NCBI GenBank assembly: GCA_030540535.1
Contig: JAUNWB010000002.1
Span: 1-16,667 of the forward strand
Origin: Elusimicrobiales bacterium
GTDB taxonomy: Bacteria > Elusimicrobiota > Elusimicrobia > Elusimicrobiales > Elusimicrobiaceae
Direction: 5' to 3'
Length of the DNA: 16,667 nt
Shown: piece by piece, positions 1 through 7,810 of the stretch
Numbering within the stretch: position 1 is the first letter of the stretch
Layout of the letters: each line of letters opens with the position of its first letter
Notes under the pieces: generated by a model
Databases searched by the model: none
What the model was told of the DNA's origin: nothing
Seen by the model: the letters and a program-made list of their open reading frames with translations, nothing else
Translations under genes and position numbers: made by a program

Positions 1-318
1 GGCATTTTGGGCCGGCCGTATTTCACCCGCGCCATCGGGCGCGACGTGCTGGCCAAAGACAAACCCGAACCCGGCGCGCTGGTGTACGGCTGGGCCGTAT
101 CGCCTTCCGTCATCGGTTTTGTGCAGGGGGATTACTATTACCACAGCCAGGGCGGCAAAGAAGGGCTTTACAAATACAAAGCCGATAATTACAATGAAGA
201 TATATCCGCCAAAGACCCGAAACGTTTTGAACATATGAAAAATTTGGCGCAAGGGTTGTATGAAACGTCCCGTTACCAGTTTTATCACAACCAAAAGAAA
301 ACCGAACAGGATAATTAG
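1..318 (+). CDS. C-terminal part of a sulfatase-superfamily (LTA synthase-like) protein, 5' truncated
   Basis: The reading frame is open from the first base of the window (codons Gly-Ile before the TTG at 7), so this is the end of a longer gene and the TTG is probably internal. About 105 residues are visible. They contain a GRD segment (GRDVL) followed by GALVYGW, GFVQGDYYYH and LYKY, and end in a helix-rich tail. This order resembles the C-terminal end of LTA-synthase/phosphoglycerol-transferase-type sulfatases, where a GRDLL-like element is followed by a strand describing the current object and an LY(N/K) element. The catalytic nucleophile and metal ligands would lie upstream of the window, so activity cannot be judged. 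The stop is 9 nt before lemA. The family call is inference from a short tail; another alkaline-phosphatase-superfamily enzyme is possible. Confidence 0.6.
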   Translation, partial: GILGRPYFTRAIGRDVLAKDKPEPGALVYGWAVSPSVIGFVQGDYYYHSQGGKEGLYKYKADNYNEDISAKDPKRFEHMKNLAQGLYETSRYQFYHNQKKTEQDN

Positions 319-327
319 GAGAGAAAA

Positions 328-891
328 ATGAACGGACTTTGGATTGTACTGATTGTTATTATCATATGTGCCGTATATGCGGTAAGCGTATACAACGGAC
401 TGGTGGTGCTTAAAAACCGCGTCAGCGAAGCGTGGAGCGACATTGAAGTGCAGATGAAACGCCGCTACGATTTGATTCCCAACCTGGTGGAAACGGTAAA
501 AGGCTACGCCGCGCATGAAAGCGGCACGCTGGAAAAAGTAATCCAGGCGCGCAATATGGCCATGGCCGCCCAGGGCAGCGTGGCGAAAACTGCCGAGTCG
601 GAAAATATCTTAACCGGGACGCTCAAATCCCTTTTTGCTCTGACGGAAAATTATCCCGAACTCAAAGCCAATGCCAACTTTATGGAACTGCAGCGCGAAC
701 TGCGCGACACGGAAGATAAAATCCAGGCCGCGCGCCGCTTTTACAACGGCAATGTGCTGGCGCTGAATACCAAAATCGAGCTGTTCCCCAGCAATATTTT
801 CGCTTCCATGTTCCATTTTGAAAAACGCGAACTCTTCCAGCTGGCCGAAAACGAGCAGGAAGCCCGCCAGGCGGTACAAGTGAAATTTTAG
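328..891 (+). CDS. lemA: LemA family membrane protein
   Basis: 187 residues, the usual length of LemA proteins. A single N-terminal membrane helix (about residues 4-25) is followed directly by the family signature: YNGLVVLKNRV, then SDIEVQMKRRYDLIPNLVETVKGY around residues 37-60, and EKVIQARN. The rest is a long helical bundle ending in a helix rich in Gln and Glu. LemA proteins are anchored in the inner membrane with the bundle outside; their molecular role is not settled. A good ribosome-binding site (AGGAGAG, 317-323) sits just before the ATG. The next gene, an M48 protease, starts 3 nt after the stop. LemA next to HtpX-like M48 proteases is a recurrent arrangement in bacteria and suggests joint work in membrane-protein quality control, which is inference here. 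Confidence 0.95.
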   Translation: MNGLWIVLIVIIICAVYAVSVYNGLVVLKNRVSEAWSDIEVQMKRRYDLIPNLVETVKGYAAHESGTLEKVIQARNMAMAAQGSVAKTAESENILTGTLKSLFALTENYPELKANANFMELQRELRDTEDKIQAARRFYNGNVLALNTKIELFPSNIFASMFHFEKRELFQLAENEQEARQAVQVKF

Positions 892-894
892 TTT

Positions 895-1968
895 ATGTCC
901 ACCACTTACGAACATATTGCCCAAAACAAGCGGCGCACCGTGCTGCTTGTTTTGTTATTTCCGGTTACTTTTGCGCTGTTTACCTGGCTGGTTTTGTGGG
1001 GCGTATTCGGGCTGGCGGGCGGCAGTTCGTCCGGCCGCGCTTCCGTTCAAACGCGTACGCAAACGCGCGTGGTCCGCATGGCGGACGGACGCCTGAAAAC
1101 GGTACGCGTAAACGTGCCTGTAAACAACGCCGCCGCGGTTCCGGCCAAAAGCGGTTTGCAGACGGCCAGCGAATGGATGATGATTATCGGCCCGCTGTGC
1201 TGGCTGGGTGCGATGATTTGGATTTTAATCGCCTACTTTGCGGGCGACAAAATGCTGCTTCGCGGCGCAGACGCGTTTGAAATTACAAAAGAAGACCAGC
1301 CGGAAATTTACCGTCTGGTGGAAAATTTATGTATTACGCGCGGCCTTCCCACGCCCAAAATCTATTTGATGGACGACGAAGGCCTCAATGCCTTTGCCAC
1401 CGGGCGGGACCCGCAGCACGCTTCGATTGCGTTTACCAAAGGCATCGTGCAAAAGCTGGACCGCGCCGAACTGGAAGGCGTGGCCGCACACGAACTGGCG
1501 CACGTGGAAAACCGCGACATTCGTTTAATGCTTATCACGGTGGCGGGCATTTCGTTCTTTACGCTGGCGGGCGAAATTTGCTTCCGCGCCGCGGCGCGCG
1601 CCAGCCGCCGCAACAGCAAAAACAACGGGGCGGCGTTGTTGCTCGTCATGGGCCTTATTATGCTGGTTTACGGTTACGTGATTGCGCCGCTTATCCGCCT
1701 GGCGGTTTCGCGCCAGCGCGAATATCAGGCCGACGCCACGGCCGCGCTGACGACCCGCAACCCGGGGGCGCTTGCGAGCGCCTTGCGTAAAATTTCGGGC
1801 AACAGCCGCGTGGAAGCGTTGGAAAACCGCGAAAGCATGGCGGCTATGTGCATTGATAATCCGCTTAAAAAAGCGGGCCTTTTTTCCAGCTTGTCCGGGC
1901 TGCTTGCCACCCATCCGCCGGTGGAAAAGCGTATCGCCGCGCTGGAAGAAATGGACGGAAAAATTTAA
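895..1968 (+). CDS. M48 family membrane metalloprotease (HtpX-like), copy 1
   Basis: 357 residues. Membrane helices lie near 15-40, 95-117, 211-230 and 245-270. The zinc site is HELAH at 199-203, and the third ligand is Glu276 in the REYQAD segment after the last helices. The family landmark LNAFATG is at 164-170 and HPPVEKRI at 340-347. M48B proteases of this type cleave misfolded or damaged inner-membrane proteins with the active site on the cytoplasmic side. The first 14 residues (TTYEHIAQNKRR) are a motif shared with the two following genes. A 30-residue basic, Thr/Arg/Val-rich loop (about 48-80) between the first two helices is absent in that form from the other copies. It starts 3 nt after lemA without a clear ribosome-binding site, so translation is probably coupled. 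The stop overlaps the next start (TAATG). Confidence 0.93.
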   Translation: MSTTYEHIAQNKRRTVLLVLLFPVTFALFTWLVLWGVFGLAGGSSSGRASVQTRTQTRVVRMADGRLKTVRVNVPVNNAAAVPAKSGLQTASEWMMIIGPLCWLGAMIWILIAYFAGDKMLLRGADAFEITKEDQPEIYRLVENLCITRGLPTPKIYLMDDEGLNAFATGRDPQHASIAFTKGIVQKLDRAELEGVAAHELAHVENRDIRLMLITVAGISFFTLAGEICFRAAARASRRNSKNNGAALLLVMGLIMLVYGYVIAPLIRLAVSRQREYQADATAALTTRNPGALASALRKISGNSRVEALENRESMAAMCIDNPLKKAGLFSSLSGLLATHPPVEKRIAALEEMDGKI

Positions 1969-3035
1969 TGGCCACCGCATACGAATATATTGCGTCTAAC
2001 TCCCGCCGTATTTTTTTACTGGTAACCGCTTTTACGGCGGTTACGCTGGCCTGCGTCTGGTGGCTGGCTTACGGCTTTGGGATGGCGCATTATTCCCGTC
2101 CGCCGGACGGGTCGGATTCGTATGGGGATTATATGTACAAGCGCGCGGCGCATAACATTATGCAGCAGGTAACGGACTATGGCGCACCGTCTTCGCCGGA
2201 ACCGCTGGAATGGGTGGAATCCTCCGTGTCTTCGCTGGCGCGTTCGTTTGCGTGGCGCGCGGTGTTTATCGTGGCGCTGGTGATGCTGCTGCTGGCGTTT
2301 TCGCCGCTTGATATCATGGAAACCATGGTTCTCAATTCGGCGCACGCCCTGCGCTTAAAAGAAGAAGACCACCGCGAGCTTTACCGTTTGGCGGGTACCG
2401 TCTTTTTAACGGTGGGGCTGCCGGCGCCGGTTATTTATGTGGTGGCGGATGATTCCTTAAACGCGTTTACAACCGGGTTTTCCCCAAAAAGTGCGCGTTT
2501 GGTGCTTACGCAGGGCGCGCTTGATAAACTGTCGCGGCCGGAGCTGGAAGCCGTCATCGCGCACGAAGCCGCCCACGCGGTCAGCGGGGACTGCCGGATG
2601 ATGCTGGTGGCGGTAAGCAGTGTTTTATTATTTAAGTTTTTATCGGAATGTTTTTTTGTGGGCGTGTTTTATGGAGCCCGGAAAAATATTTTCAGCGCCG
2701 TGATGTTTTTTGTATGCGGCGTTTTGAGTGCGGTGTTGGGTTTTGTGCTGGCTCCGCTGGGCCGGCTGGCGGTATCCCGCGCGTGTGAATTTCGGGCGGA
2801 TGCGCTGGGCGCAAAAATTTGCCGCAATCCGGGCGCGCTGGCGTCCGCGCTTAAAAAAATCGGCGAGGACAGCCGCGTGGAATTATTGGACCGTCACCCC
2901 AGCATGGTGGGGATGTGTATCGTAAATCCCCGTAAAGAAACCAACTTCTTTTTGGCGGTTACGGGCCTGTGGAACGCCCATCCGCCCATAAGCGCGCGTA
3001 TTCACGCGCTTAACGACATGGACGGGAGGGTTTGA
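1968..3035 (+). CDS. M48 family membrane metalloprotease (HtpX-like), copy 2
   Basis: 355 residues, paralogous to both neighbours over the whole length. The N-terminal motif ATAYEYIASNSRR is followed by a membrane helix (about 15-38), a soluble loop rich in Pro, Ser and Asp, a helix at 97-115, and two more helices at 210-235 and 241-265. The zinc motif is HEAAH (199-203) rather than the HELAH of its neighbours; it keeps both His and the Glu. The third ligand is Glu274 in the CEFRAD segment. LNAFTTG (164-170) and HPP (338-340) are retained. All catalytic residues are therefore present and I see no reason to call it inactive. The start shares one base with the upstream stop, and the stop shares one base with the downstream start (TGATG). 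Its cysteine-richer transmembrane part and divergent loops suggest an older or relaxed duplicate. Confidence 0.92.
   Translation: MATAYEYIASNSRRIFLLVTAFTAVTLACVWWLAYGFGMAHYSRPPDGSDSYGDYMYKRAAHNIMQQVTDYGAPSSPEPLEWVESSVSSLARSFAWRAVFIVALVMLLLAFSPLDIMETMVLNSAHALRLKEEDHRELYRLAGTVFLTVGLPAPVIYVVADDSLNAFTTGFSPKSARLVLTQGALDKLSRPELEAVIAHEAAHAVSGDCRMMLVAVSSVLLFKFLSECFFVGVFYGARKNIFSAVMFFVCGVLSAVLGFVLAPLGRLAVSRACEFRADALGAKICRNPGALASALKKIGEDSRVELLDRHPSMVGMCIVNPRKETNFFLAVTGLWNAHPPISARIHALNDMDGRV
3024..3030 (+). promoter_or_regulatory. Ribosome-binding site deciding the start of M48 copy 3
   Basis: GGGAGGG lies 4 nt before the ATG at 3035 and only 1 nt before an in-frame TTG at 3032. The spacing and the paralogue N-termini (MATAYEYI in copy 2) both favour 3035. 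Confidence 0.7.
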
Positions 3036-4081
3036 TGGCTACCGCCTACGAATATATCGAGCGCAACAAGCGGCGCAGTTTTATATTGGCGCTGTTGTTT
3101 CCCGTGTCGTTTGTAGTATTTGTTTATTTGGCGGTGCTGGGGTTTTTCCTGTTATGGGGCGGCCTCAAATACGCGCATTACACCAATGTGTTTTCGTTCG
3201 GCAGCGTATGGAACCAATCTTTCCTTTCGGCCCATGAAATGTGCGCATGGCTGCTGCCTTTTTGTTTTATTGTATCGTGTTTTTGGGCGTGGGTGGCTTA
3301 CCGGCAGGGGGATCATATCGTATTGGATTCCGTGCCCGGTGTGCGCAGTGTGTCGCGCTGGGACGAGTTCGACGCTTATACAGCGCTTGAAAATGTCTGT
3401 TTGTCCGTTGGCACGCCGATGCCGCAGCTGTATATAGTGGAGGATGATTCCTTAAACGCTTTTGCCGTGGGGATGCACCCTGCGCGGGCGGGGATAGTTG
3501 TTTCCCGCGGCCTCTTAAAACGGTTGGACCGCGCCCAGCTGGAGGCGGTTTTTGCGCACGAGCTGGCGCATATTCTGCATTATGATACGCGCCTGATGGC
3601 GGTGGTGATTACGTGTACGGCGTTTTTTACATTTGCGGGCGAAATGCTGATTTACGGGACGGAGCGCGAGGAGGCGGACCATTCCTGGGAGGGCGTGGCG
3701 AACAGAGTGTATTTTCATTCTCGCTGCCCGCTGTTTGTTTACCCGGGGGTTATGTTGATGGCCTACGGGTATTTGGTGGCGCCGGTTATCCGTTTTGCGC
3801 TTTCCCGCACGCGGGAGAGCTTGGCCGACTCCCGCGCCGCTTTAATTACCCGTCATCCGCGCGCGTTGGCGCGTGCGCTGTGGAAAATCAGCGAGGACAG
3901 CCGTATCGAAGCGTTGGACGGCCGCGTTTTGCTGGGCGCGATGTGTATTGAACGCCCGGGCGGCCAGGACAGTTTTTTTGACCGTTTAAGCGGACTGGGC
4001 CGCTCCCATCCTCCAGTAGAAGAGCGCATCCGCGCGCTAAACGATATGGACGGCCTGTTTGACGGGACGGACCCGCGATAA
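3035..4081 (+). CDS. M48 family membrane metalloprotease (HtpX-like), copy 3
   Basis: 348 residues from the ATG at 3035. It begins MATAYEYIERNKRR, matching the other two copies. Membrane helices are near 15-42, 68-90, 186-205 and 232-257. The zinc motif HELAH is at 175-179, the third ligand is Glu261 in RESLAD, LNAFAVG is at 140-146, and SHPPVEERI is near 324-332. The loop between the first two helices is shorter than in copy 1. An insertion rich in Glu, Asp and Trp (about 209-222) separates the third and fourth helices. The active site is intact. It is the last of four genes (lemA plus three proteases) that probably form one transcript. No convincing intrinsic terminator follows; the repeat and hairpin region begins about 20 nt after the stop. 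Confidence 0.92.
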   Translation: MATAYEYIERNKRRSFILALLFPVSFVVFVYLAVLGFFLLWGGLKYAHYTNVFSFGSVWNQSFLSAHEMCAWLLPFCFIVSCFWAWVAYRQGDHIVLDSVPGVRSVSRWDEFDAYTALENVCLSVGTPMPQLYIVEDDSLNAFAVGMHPARAGIVVSRGLLKRLDRAQLEAVFAHELAHILHYDTRLMAVVITCTAFFTFAGEMLIYGTEREEADHSWEGVANRVYFHSRCPLFVYPGVMLMAYGYLVAPVIRFALSRTRESLADSRAALITRHPRALARALWKISEDSRIEALDGRVLLGAMCIERPGGQDSFFDRLSGLGRSHPPVEERIRALNDMDGLFDGTDPR

Positions 4082-4101
4082 GCCGTAAACGCTGCGGCCG
4101 C

Positions 4102-4149
4102 TTCCTTTCTAATTGGTAAGTACCGTTTATTACTAAGCCTTGGTCAAGG
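4102..4149 (+). repeat. Direct repeat copy A with conserved stem-loop
   Basis: 48 bp, matching copy B (4307-4354, offset 205) at 42 positions by eye. The 39-bp core from 4108 has only three differences, all in the loop. TTGGTAA (4113-4119) pairs with TTACTAA (4130-4136) around a 10-nt loop. One pair is G-T, which becomes a G-U wobble in a plus-strand transcript but a C-A mismatch in a minus-strand one. A second shared block, GCCCTCTGCCCCCGGC (4176-4191), follows 26 nt later. Confidence 0.75.
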
Positions 4150-4306
4150 ACGCTGCGCGCCGCACCCTGCGGGCCGCCCTCTGCCCCCGGCTCTGTTTGT
4201 ATCAGTTTGCAACTGAACCTTAAACAATGTGGCCCAATGAATCAAAAGTGTGCGGACAAATTCCGCGGCCTGGGTCTTGCAGACAGGCAGATACCCTCTT
4301 GAGTTG

Positions 4307-4354
4307 TTCCCATCTAATTGGTAAGTACCGCCTGTTACTAAGCCTTGGTCAGGG
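4307..4354 (+). repeat. Direct repeat copy B with conserved stem-loop
   Basis: Second copy of the 48-bp repeat. The stem TTGGTAA (4318-4324) and TTACTAA (4335-4341) is identical to copy A, while the loop differs at three of ten bases (all transitions). The second shared block, GCCCTCCTGCCCCCGGC (4358-4374), follows after only 3 nt; the 26-nt hairpin-bearing stretch found in copy A is missing here. Confidence 0.75.
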
Positions 4355-4381
4355 CCAGCCCTCCTGCCCCCGGCAAGGGGG

Positions 4382-4410
4382 TTGACGCGGGGCGTTATAA
4401 ATAGCAAAAT
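4382..4410 (+). promoter_or_regulatory. Candidate sigma-70-type promoter for the exported coiled-coil gene
   Basis: TTGACG (4382-4387) is a near-consensus -35 box. With a 17-nt spacer the -10 would be CAAAAT (4405-4410), which matches consensus at four positions. The surroundings (4395-4427) are strongly AT-rich. A ribosome-binding site (AAAGGGGG, 4424-4431) and ATG (4438) follow. Confidence 0.4.
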
Positions 4411-4437
4411 AGAATAAAGTAATAAAGGGGGATTTTT

Positions 4438-5145
4438 ATGCGCCGCAGTTTATTTATTTTAGCCGCTTTGGCCTTAACGCCTGCCGTGTATGCGCAGGGG
4501 GATGCAACTCCTTTTACGCGCGAGCAGGTGCTGGAAATTTTCTCCCAATACAACCCGTCCGTACTGGAACAAGCCTCCCAAAATGACGATTATAACACCG
4601 TCCTGGACAGCTTTTTAGACGCTTACGAAGCCTCCAACACGCCCATGGAGCGCGCGGAATTAATTGCTGTTGCCCGCAATTTCGATAATTCCATCCGCTT
4701 GCAGGTGCTTACGGATGCGTATCTTCAAACTTCTTCCGCCGTCAGCCTAATGGGGGGAGATGCCTCCTCCGCCGACCGATTGTTCCGCGAAGAACTGACC
4801 GACGTTTTCAGCCGCGTTTGGGCGGTAACCGTCCAACTCCGCCAGTATCAGCTGGCTGAAGCCAAACGGGCGTTAAAAAACGTCCGTGCGGATAAAACGC
4901 TGTCGCAAGAGGCGCGTAATGAGCAAATCGCCGCGCTCAAGTCGGAAATCCGCGCGTTAAAGGCGGAACTTAAATCGCTCCAGGCCAACCGGGGCGAATC
5001 AGTGCTGTCGGCTGTGGACGCTTACGTGCTGCAAACGCAGCAGGCTTCCGACGGCCTTTTGCAGGCCGCCCGCCAATCTGCCGCCGCGTCCGAAACGGAA
5101 AATTTGCAGATTAAAAGCAACAACAAAAAACCCGTCGCCAAATAA
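4438..5145 (+). CDS. Exported coiled-coil protein of unknown function
   Basis: 235 residues that I do not assign to a family. The N-terminus is a clear Sec signal peptide: Arg-Arg, a hydrophobic core (LFILAALALTP), and a probable cleavage after VYA (residue 19). The mature part is helical. A stretch at about 135-185, rich in Leu, Ala, Lys and Glu with heptad-like spacing (ALKSEIRALKAELKSLQ), should form a coiled coil. The C-terminus is polar and basic (KSNNKKPVAK). There is no lipobox, membrane helix or cysteine, so the product is probably a soluble periplasmic or loosely envelope-associated protein. It has its own ribosome-binding site 6 nt before the ATG and a plausible promoter. It is the gene immediately before secA, 70 nt away on the same strand, with overlapping hairpins between them. 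Confidence 0.8.
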   Translation: MRRSLFILAALALTPAVYAQGDATPFTREQVLEIFSQYNPSVLEQASQNDDYNTVLDSFLDAYEASNTPMERAELIAVARNFDNSIRLQVLTDAYLQTSSAVSLMGGDASSADRLFREELTDVFSRVWAVTVQLRQYQLAEAKRALKNVRADKTLSQEARNEQIAALKSEIRALKAELKSLQANRGESVLSAVDAYVLQTQQASDGLLQAARQSAAASETENLQIKSNNKKPVAK

Positions 5146-5152
5146 CGCTTCC

Positions 5153-5185
5153 GCTCCGCGTCCGCGGGGCATACTCCGCCGTTTT
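5153..5185 (+). promoter_or_regulatory. Mutually exclusive hairpins in the secA leader (attenuator-like)
   Basis: The same six bases, CTCCGC, occur at 5154-5159 and 5174-5179, and GCGGGG (5164-5169) between them can pair with either. Pairing with the first (loop GTCC, plus a G-C pair 5153/5170) gives a 7-bp hairpin. Pairing with the second (loop CATA) gives a 6-bp hairpin followed two bases later by TTTT (5182-5185), a weak intrinsic terminator. Each structure has one G-U pair. Only the layout is seen; regulation is inference. Confidence 0.4.
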
Positions 5186-5215
5186 ACCCAATTTCAATTT
5201 AAAGGAAAGTAACAA

Positions 5216-7810
5216 ATGATTAGAACCGTAATTGATAAAATTTTTGGAACCAAAAGCGAACGTGATTTAAAAAAAATCCAACATTATGTGGACGCGGCCA
5301 ACAAATTTACCGCGGAATTTGAAAAACTGTCCGACGACGAATTAAAAGCCAAAACGCAGGAATTTAAAGACCGTCTGGCCCAAGGCCAAACGCTGGATGA
5401 TATTCTGTCCGAAGCGTTTGCTGTGGCGCGTTTGGCGGCGCAGCGTGTGATTGGTCTGCGCCCGTACGACGTACAAATGCTGGGCGGTATTGTATTGCAC
5501 CAGGGTAAAATCGCCGAGATGGGCACGGGGGAAGGTAAAACGCTGGTGGCCGTGCTTCCTTCTTACTTAAACGCGCTTACCGGCAAAGGCGTACACGTGG
5601 TGACGGTCAACGATTACCTCGCCCGCCGCGACCGCCAGTGGATGGGCCCTATTCATGAATTTTTAGGTTTAACCGTCGGCTACATCAGCCACGACATGAC
5701 GAATGTCGAACGCCGCGAAATGTATGCCAAAGACATTACGTATGTTACCAATAACGAACTGGGCTTTGACTATCTGCGCGACAACATGGTTATTTCGCGC
5801 GAAGACCGCGTGCTTCGTCCGCTTAACTACTGTATCGTGGACGAAGTGGACTCCATTTTAATCGACGAGGCCCGCACCCCGCTTATTATTTCCGGCCCGT
5901 CCGACCAAAGCACGGACAAATACTACATCGTCAACCGTTTGATTCCGTCGTTAAAAGTCCGTTTGATTACGGAAAAAGACGAAGTAAAAGCCAAATACGA
6001 AGGTATTAAACTCGACGAAGGCGTGGACGCCGTTATCGACGAAAAAGCCCACACCGCCACGCTGACGGATACGGGTATCGCCAAAGCGGAAAAATTCTTG
6101 AACGTGCAAAACCTGTATAACGATGTAGAATCCGAATGGGTACACCACATCAACCAGGCGCTGCGCGCGCACCATTTGTACGAAAAAGACGTGGACTACG
6201 TGATTAAGGACGGCGAAGTGGTCATCGTAGATGAATTTACGGGTCGTCTTATGCCGGGCCGCCGCTGGAGCGACGGGCTCCACCAGGCCGTGGAAGCCAA
6301 AGAAGGTTTGCAAATTAAAGAAGAAAACCAGACTCTGGCCACCATTACGTTCCAGAATTTCTTTAAGCTGTATAAAAAACTCTCCGGCATGACGGGTACC
6401 GCTATGACGGAAGCCAACGAGTTTTGGCAGATTTATAAACTGGACGTGGTGGAAATCCGCCCCAACCGTCCTTCCAAACGCCGCGATTTTCCGGATTTGG
6501 TGTATTTAACCGAACGCGAAAAATTCAACGCCATTGTAGAAGAAGTGGAAGATTTGTGGAAAAAGGGCGCGCCTGTTTTGGTGGGTACGCGCTCGATTGA
6601 AAAGTCGGAAAAATTAAGCCACATGCTGCGCGCAAAAGGCATCCCGCACAAAGTGCTTAACGCCAAATATCACGAAATGGAAGCGCAAATTATCAGCCAG
6701 GCGGGCCGCAAAGGGGCTGTGACCATCGCCACCAATATGGCCGGCCGCGGTACGGATATTGTACTCGGCGGCAGTCCGGCCGACCCGAAGGAACAGCAGG
6801 AAGTAGTGGCTTTGGAAGGCTTGCACGTTATCGGCAGTGAACGCCACGAATCCCGCCGTATCGATAACCAGCTGCGCGGCCGCTGCGCGCGCCAGGGGGA
6901 CCCGGGCTGCTCGCGCTTTTACATTTCGCTGGAAGACGAACTGATGCGTTTATTTGCCAACACGTCTAAAATTTCCGCCATTTTAAGTTCTATGGGCATG
7001 AAAGAGGGGGAAGCCATCGAGTCGCGCCTGATGACGCGCCAAATCGAAGGCGCCCAGCGCATGGTGGAAGGCCGCAACTTCGACATCCGCAAACAGCTTT
7101 TGGATTACGATAAAGTAATGAACCAGCAGCGCACCGCCATCTACGGCCTGCGCAACGCGATTTTGGACGGGGAAAACATGACCGAAAAATCGCTTCAGAT
7201 GATGGAAGAAGTGGTGGATGACCTGGTGGAACAGTATTATCACCCGTCCCATCCGCAGCAGTCCGATTTTGAAACCTTAAACGTCAGTCTGCGCAATTTC
7301 TTCCCGGCGGATTTTGCTTACACGGCCGAAAATGTGGGCCGCAAATCGCGCGAAGCGTTTGCGGATGAAATTATCGCCGTCGTGAAAGATTTGTACAACG
7401 CGCGCGTGCTGTATTTTACGGAACAGGGCATTAATTTTGCGGAAATCGAACGCATGCTCCTCTTGCAGCTGTTGGACAGCGCGTGGAAACAGAATCTGTA
7501 CGAACTCGACCAGCTGCAAAGCAGCGTCAGTCTGCGCGGATACGCCCAGAAAGACCCGCTTATCGAGTATCAAAAAGAATCTTACAAATTATATTCCGCC
7601 ATGCTTAACCGCGTGCGCGATATGATGGTGGGGTATATTTTCCGTCTTCAGCTGCCGCCGCGCCGCACCCCGGCCCAGCGCGCGCAGGAAGACGATGCCG
7701 CCCGTCATGCGGAACCCGGAACGCCCGTTTCTAAACATATCGGGCGCAACGATCCGTGTCCGTGCGGGAGCGGCAAAAAATATAAAAAATGTTGCGGAGC
7801 CAATTTATGA
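5216..7810 (+). CDS. secA: Preprotein translocase ATPase SecA
   Basis: 864 residues, in the normal range for SecA. It is the motor that pushes unfolded preproteins through SecYEG. Walker A is MGTGEGKTL at 102-110 and the Walker B/DEAD-type motif is DEVD at 209-212. The preprotein cross-linking domain follows (about 220-365). The second nucleotide-binding domain contains [10 protein letters not shown] (506-515) and [11 protein letters not shown] (551-561), which carries the arginine-finger region. The helical scaffold and wing occupy about 600-790. The C-terminus is a SEC-C zinc knuckle, [13 protein letters not shown] (848-860), using Cys at the last position where E. coli has His; this binds zinc and helps SecB or membrane contact in known homologues. 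The ribosome-binding site AAAGGAAAG (5201-5209) lies 6 nt before the ATG. The stop overlaps the next start by 4 nt (ATGA). It is the first gene of a seven-gene run. Confidence 0.99.
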   Translation: MIRTVIDKIFGTKSERDLKKIQHYVDAANKFTAEFEKLSDDELKAKTQEFKDRLAQGQTLDDILSEAFAVARLAAQRVIGLRPYDVQMLGGIVLHQGKIAEMGTGEGKTLVAVLPSYLNALTGKGVHVVTVNDYLARRDRQWMGPIHEFLGLTVGYISHDMTNVERREMYAKDITYVTNNELGFDYLRDNMVISREDRVLRPLNYCIVDEVDSILIDEARTPLIISGPSDQSTDKYYIVNRLIPSLKVRLITEKDEVKAKYEGIKLDEGVDAVIDEKAHTATLTDTGIAKAEKFLNVQNLYNDVESEWVHHINQALRAHHLYEKDVDYVIKDGEVVIVDEFTGRLMPGRRWSDGLHQAVEAKEGLQIKEENQTLATITFQNFFKLYKKLSGMTGTAMTEANEFWQIYKLDVVEIRPNRPSKRRDFPDLVYLTEREKFNAIVEEVEDLWKKGAPVLVGTRSIEKSEKLSHMLRAKGIPHKVLNAKYHEMEAQIISQAGRKGAVTIATNMAGRGTDIVLGGSPADPKEQQEVVALEGLHVIGSERHESRRIDNQLRGRCARQGDPGCSRFYISLEDELMRLFANTSKISAILSSMGMKEGEAIESRLMTRQIEGAQRMVEGRNFDIRKQLLDYDKVMNQQRTAIYGLRNAILDGENMTEKSLQMMEEVVDDLVEQYYHPSHPQQSDFETLNVSLRNFFPADFAYTAENVGRKSREAFADEIIAVVKDLYNARVLYFTEQGINFAEIERMLLLQLLDSAWKQNLYELDQLQSSVSLRGYAQKDPLIEYQKESYKLYSAMLNRVRDMMVGYIFRLQLPPRRTPAQRAQEDDAARHAEPGTPVSKHIGRNDPCPCGSGKKYKKCCGANL

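Larger units (their letters stand above)
4082..4437. other. 356-nt non-coding region with a repeated stem-loop and several hairpins
   Basis: No convincing gene is present. The region holds two direct repeats (4102-4149 and 4307-4354), each forming the same 7-bp stem-loop. It also holds short hairpins at 4160-4172 (CCGCA/TGCGG, loop CCC), 4202-4216 (TCAGTT/AACTGA, loop TGC), 4252-4266 (GCGGA/TCCGC), 4269-4287 (CCT..GTCT/AGACAGG, loop TGC, 2-nt bulge) and 4367-4381 (CCCCC/GGGGG, loop GGCAA). A candidate promoter for the downstream gene follows at 4382-4410. The density of hairpins suggests a structured RNA or a small repetitive element. I do not recognise it as a known riboswitch or RNA family. 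An 87-codon open frame on the minus strand (4144-4407) has no visible ribosome-binding site and no recognisable domain. Confidence 0.5.

Noticed and set aside
3032..3034. TTG start for the third M48 protease
   Set aside because: Only 1 nt from the GGGAGGG site, and both paralogues plus spacing favour the ATG at 3035.
4102..4354. CRISPR-like repeat pair
   Set aside because: Only two copies separated by 157 nt, with a variable loop, and no cas genes. Spacing is far outside CRISPR spacer length.
4144..4407. 87-codon open frame on the minus strand across the repeat region
   Set aside because: No ribosome-binding site, no recognisable domain, opposite to all neighbours, and the two repeat copies fall in different frames of it (offset 205 is not a multiple of 3). 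It is better explained as non-coding.
7789..7806. TTG start six codons upstream for the Cys-rich protein
   Set aside because: Lies inside the SecA zinc knuckle, and the ATG overlapping the secA stop is a standard coupled start and gives a normal basic N-terminus before the hydrophobic helix.
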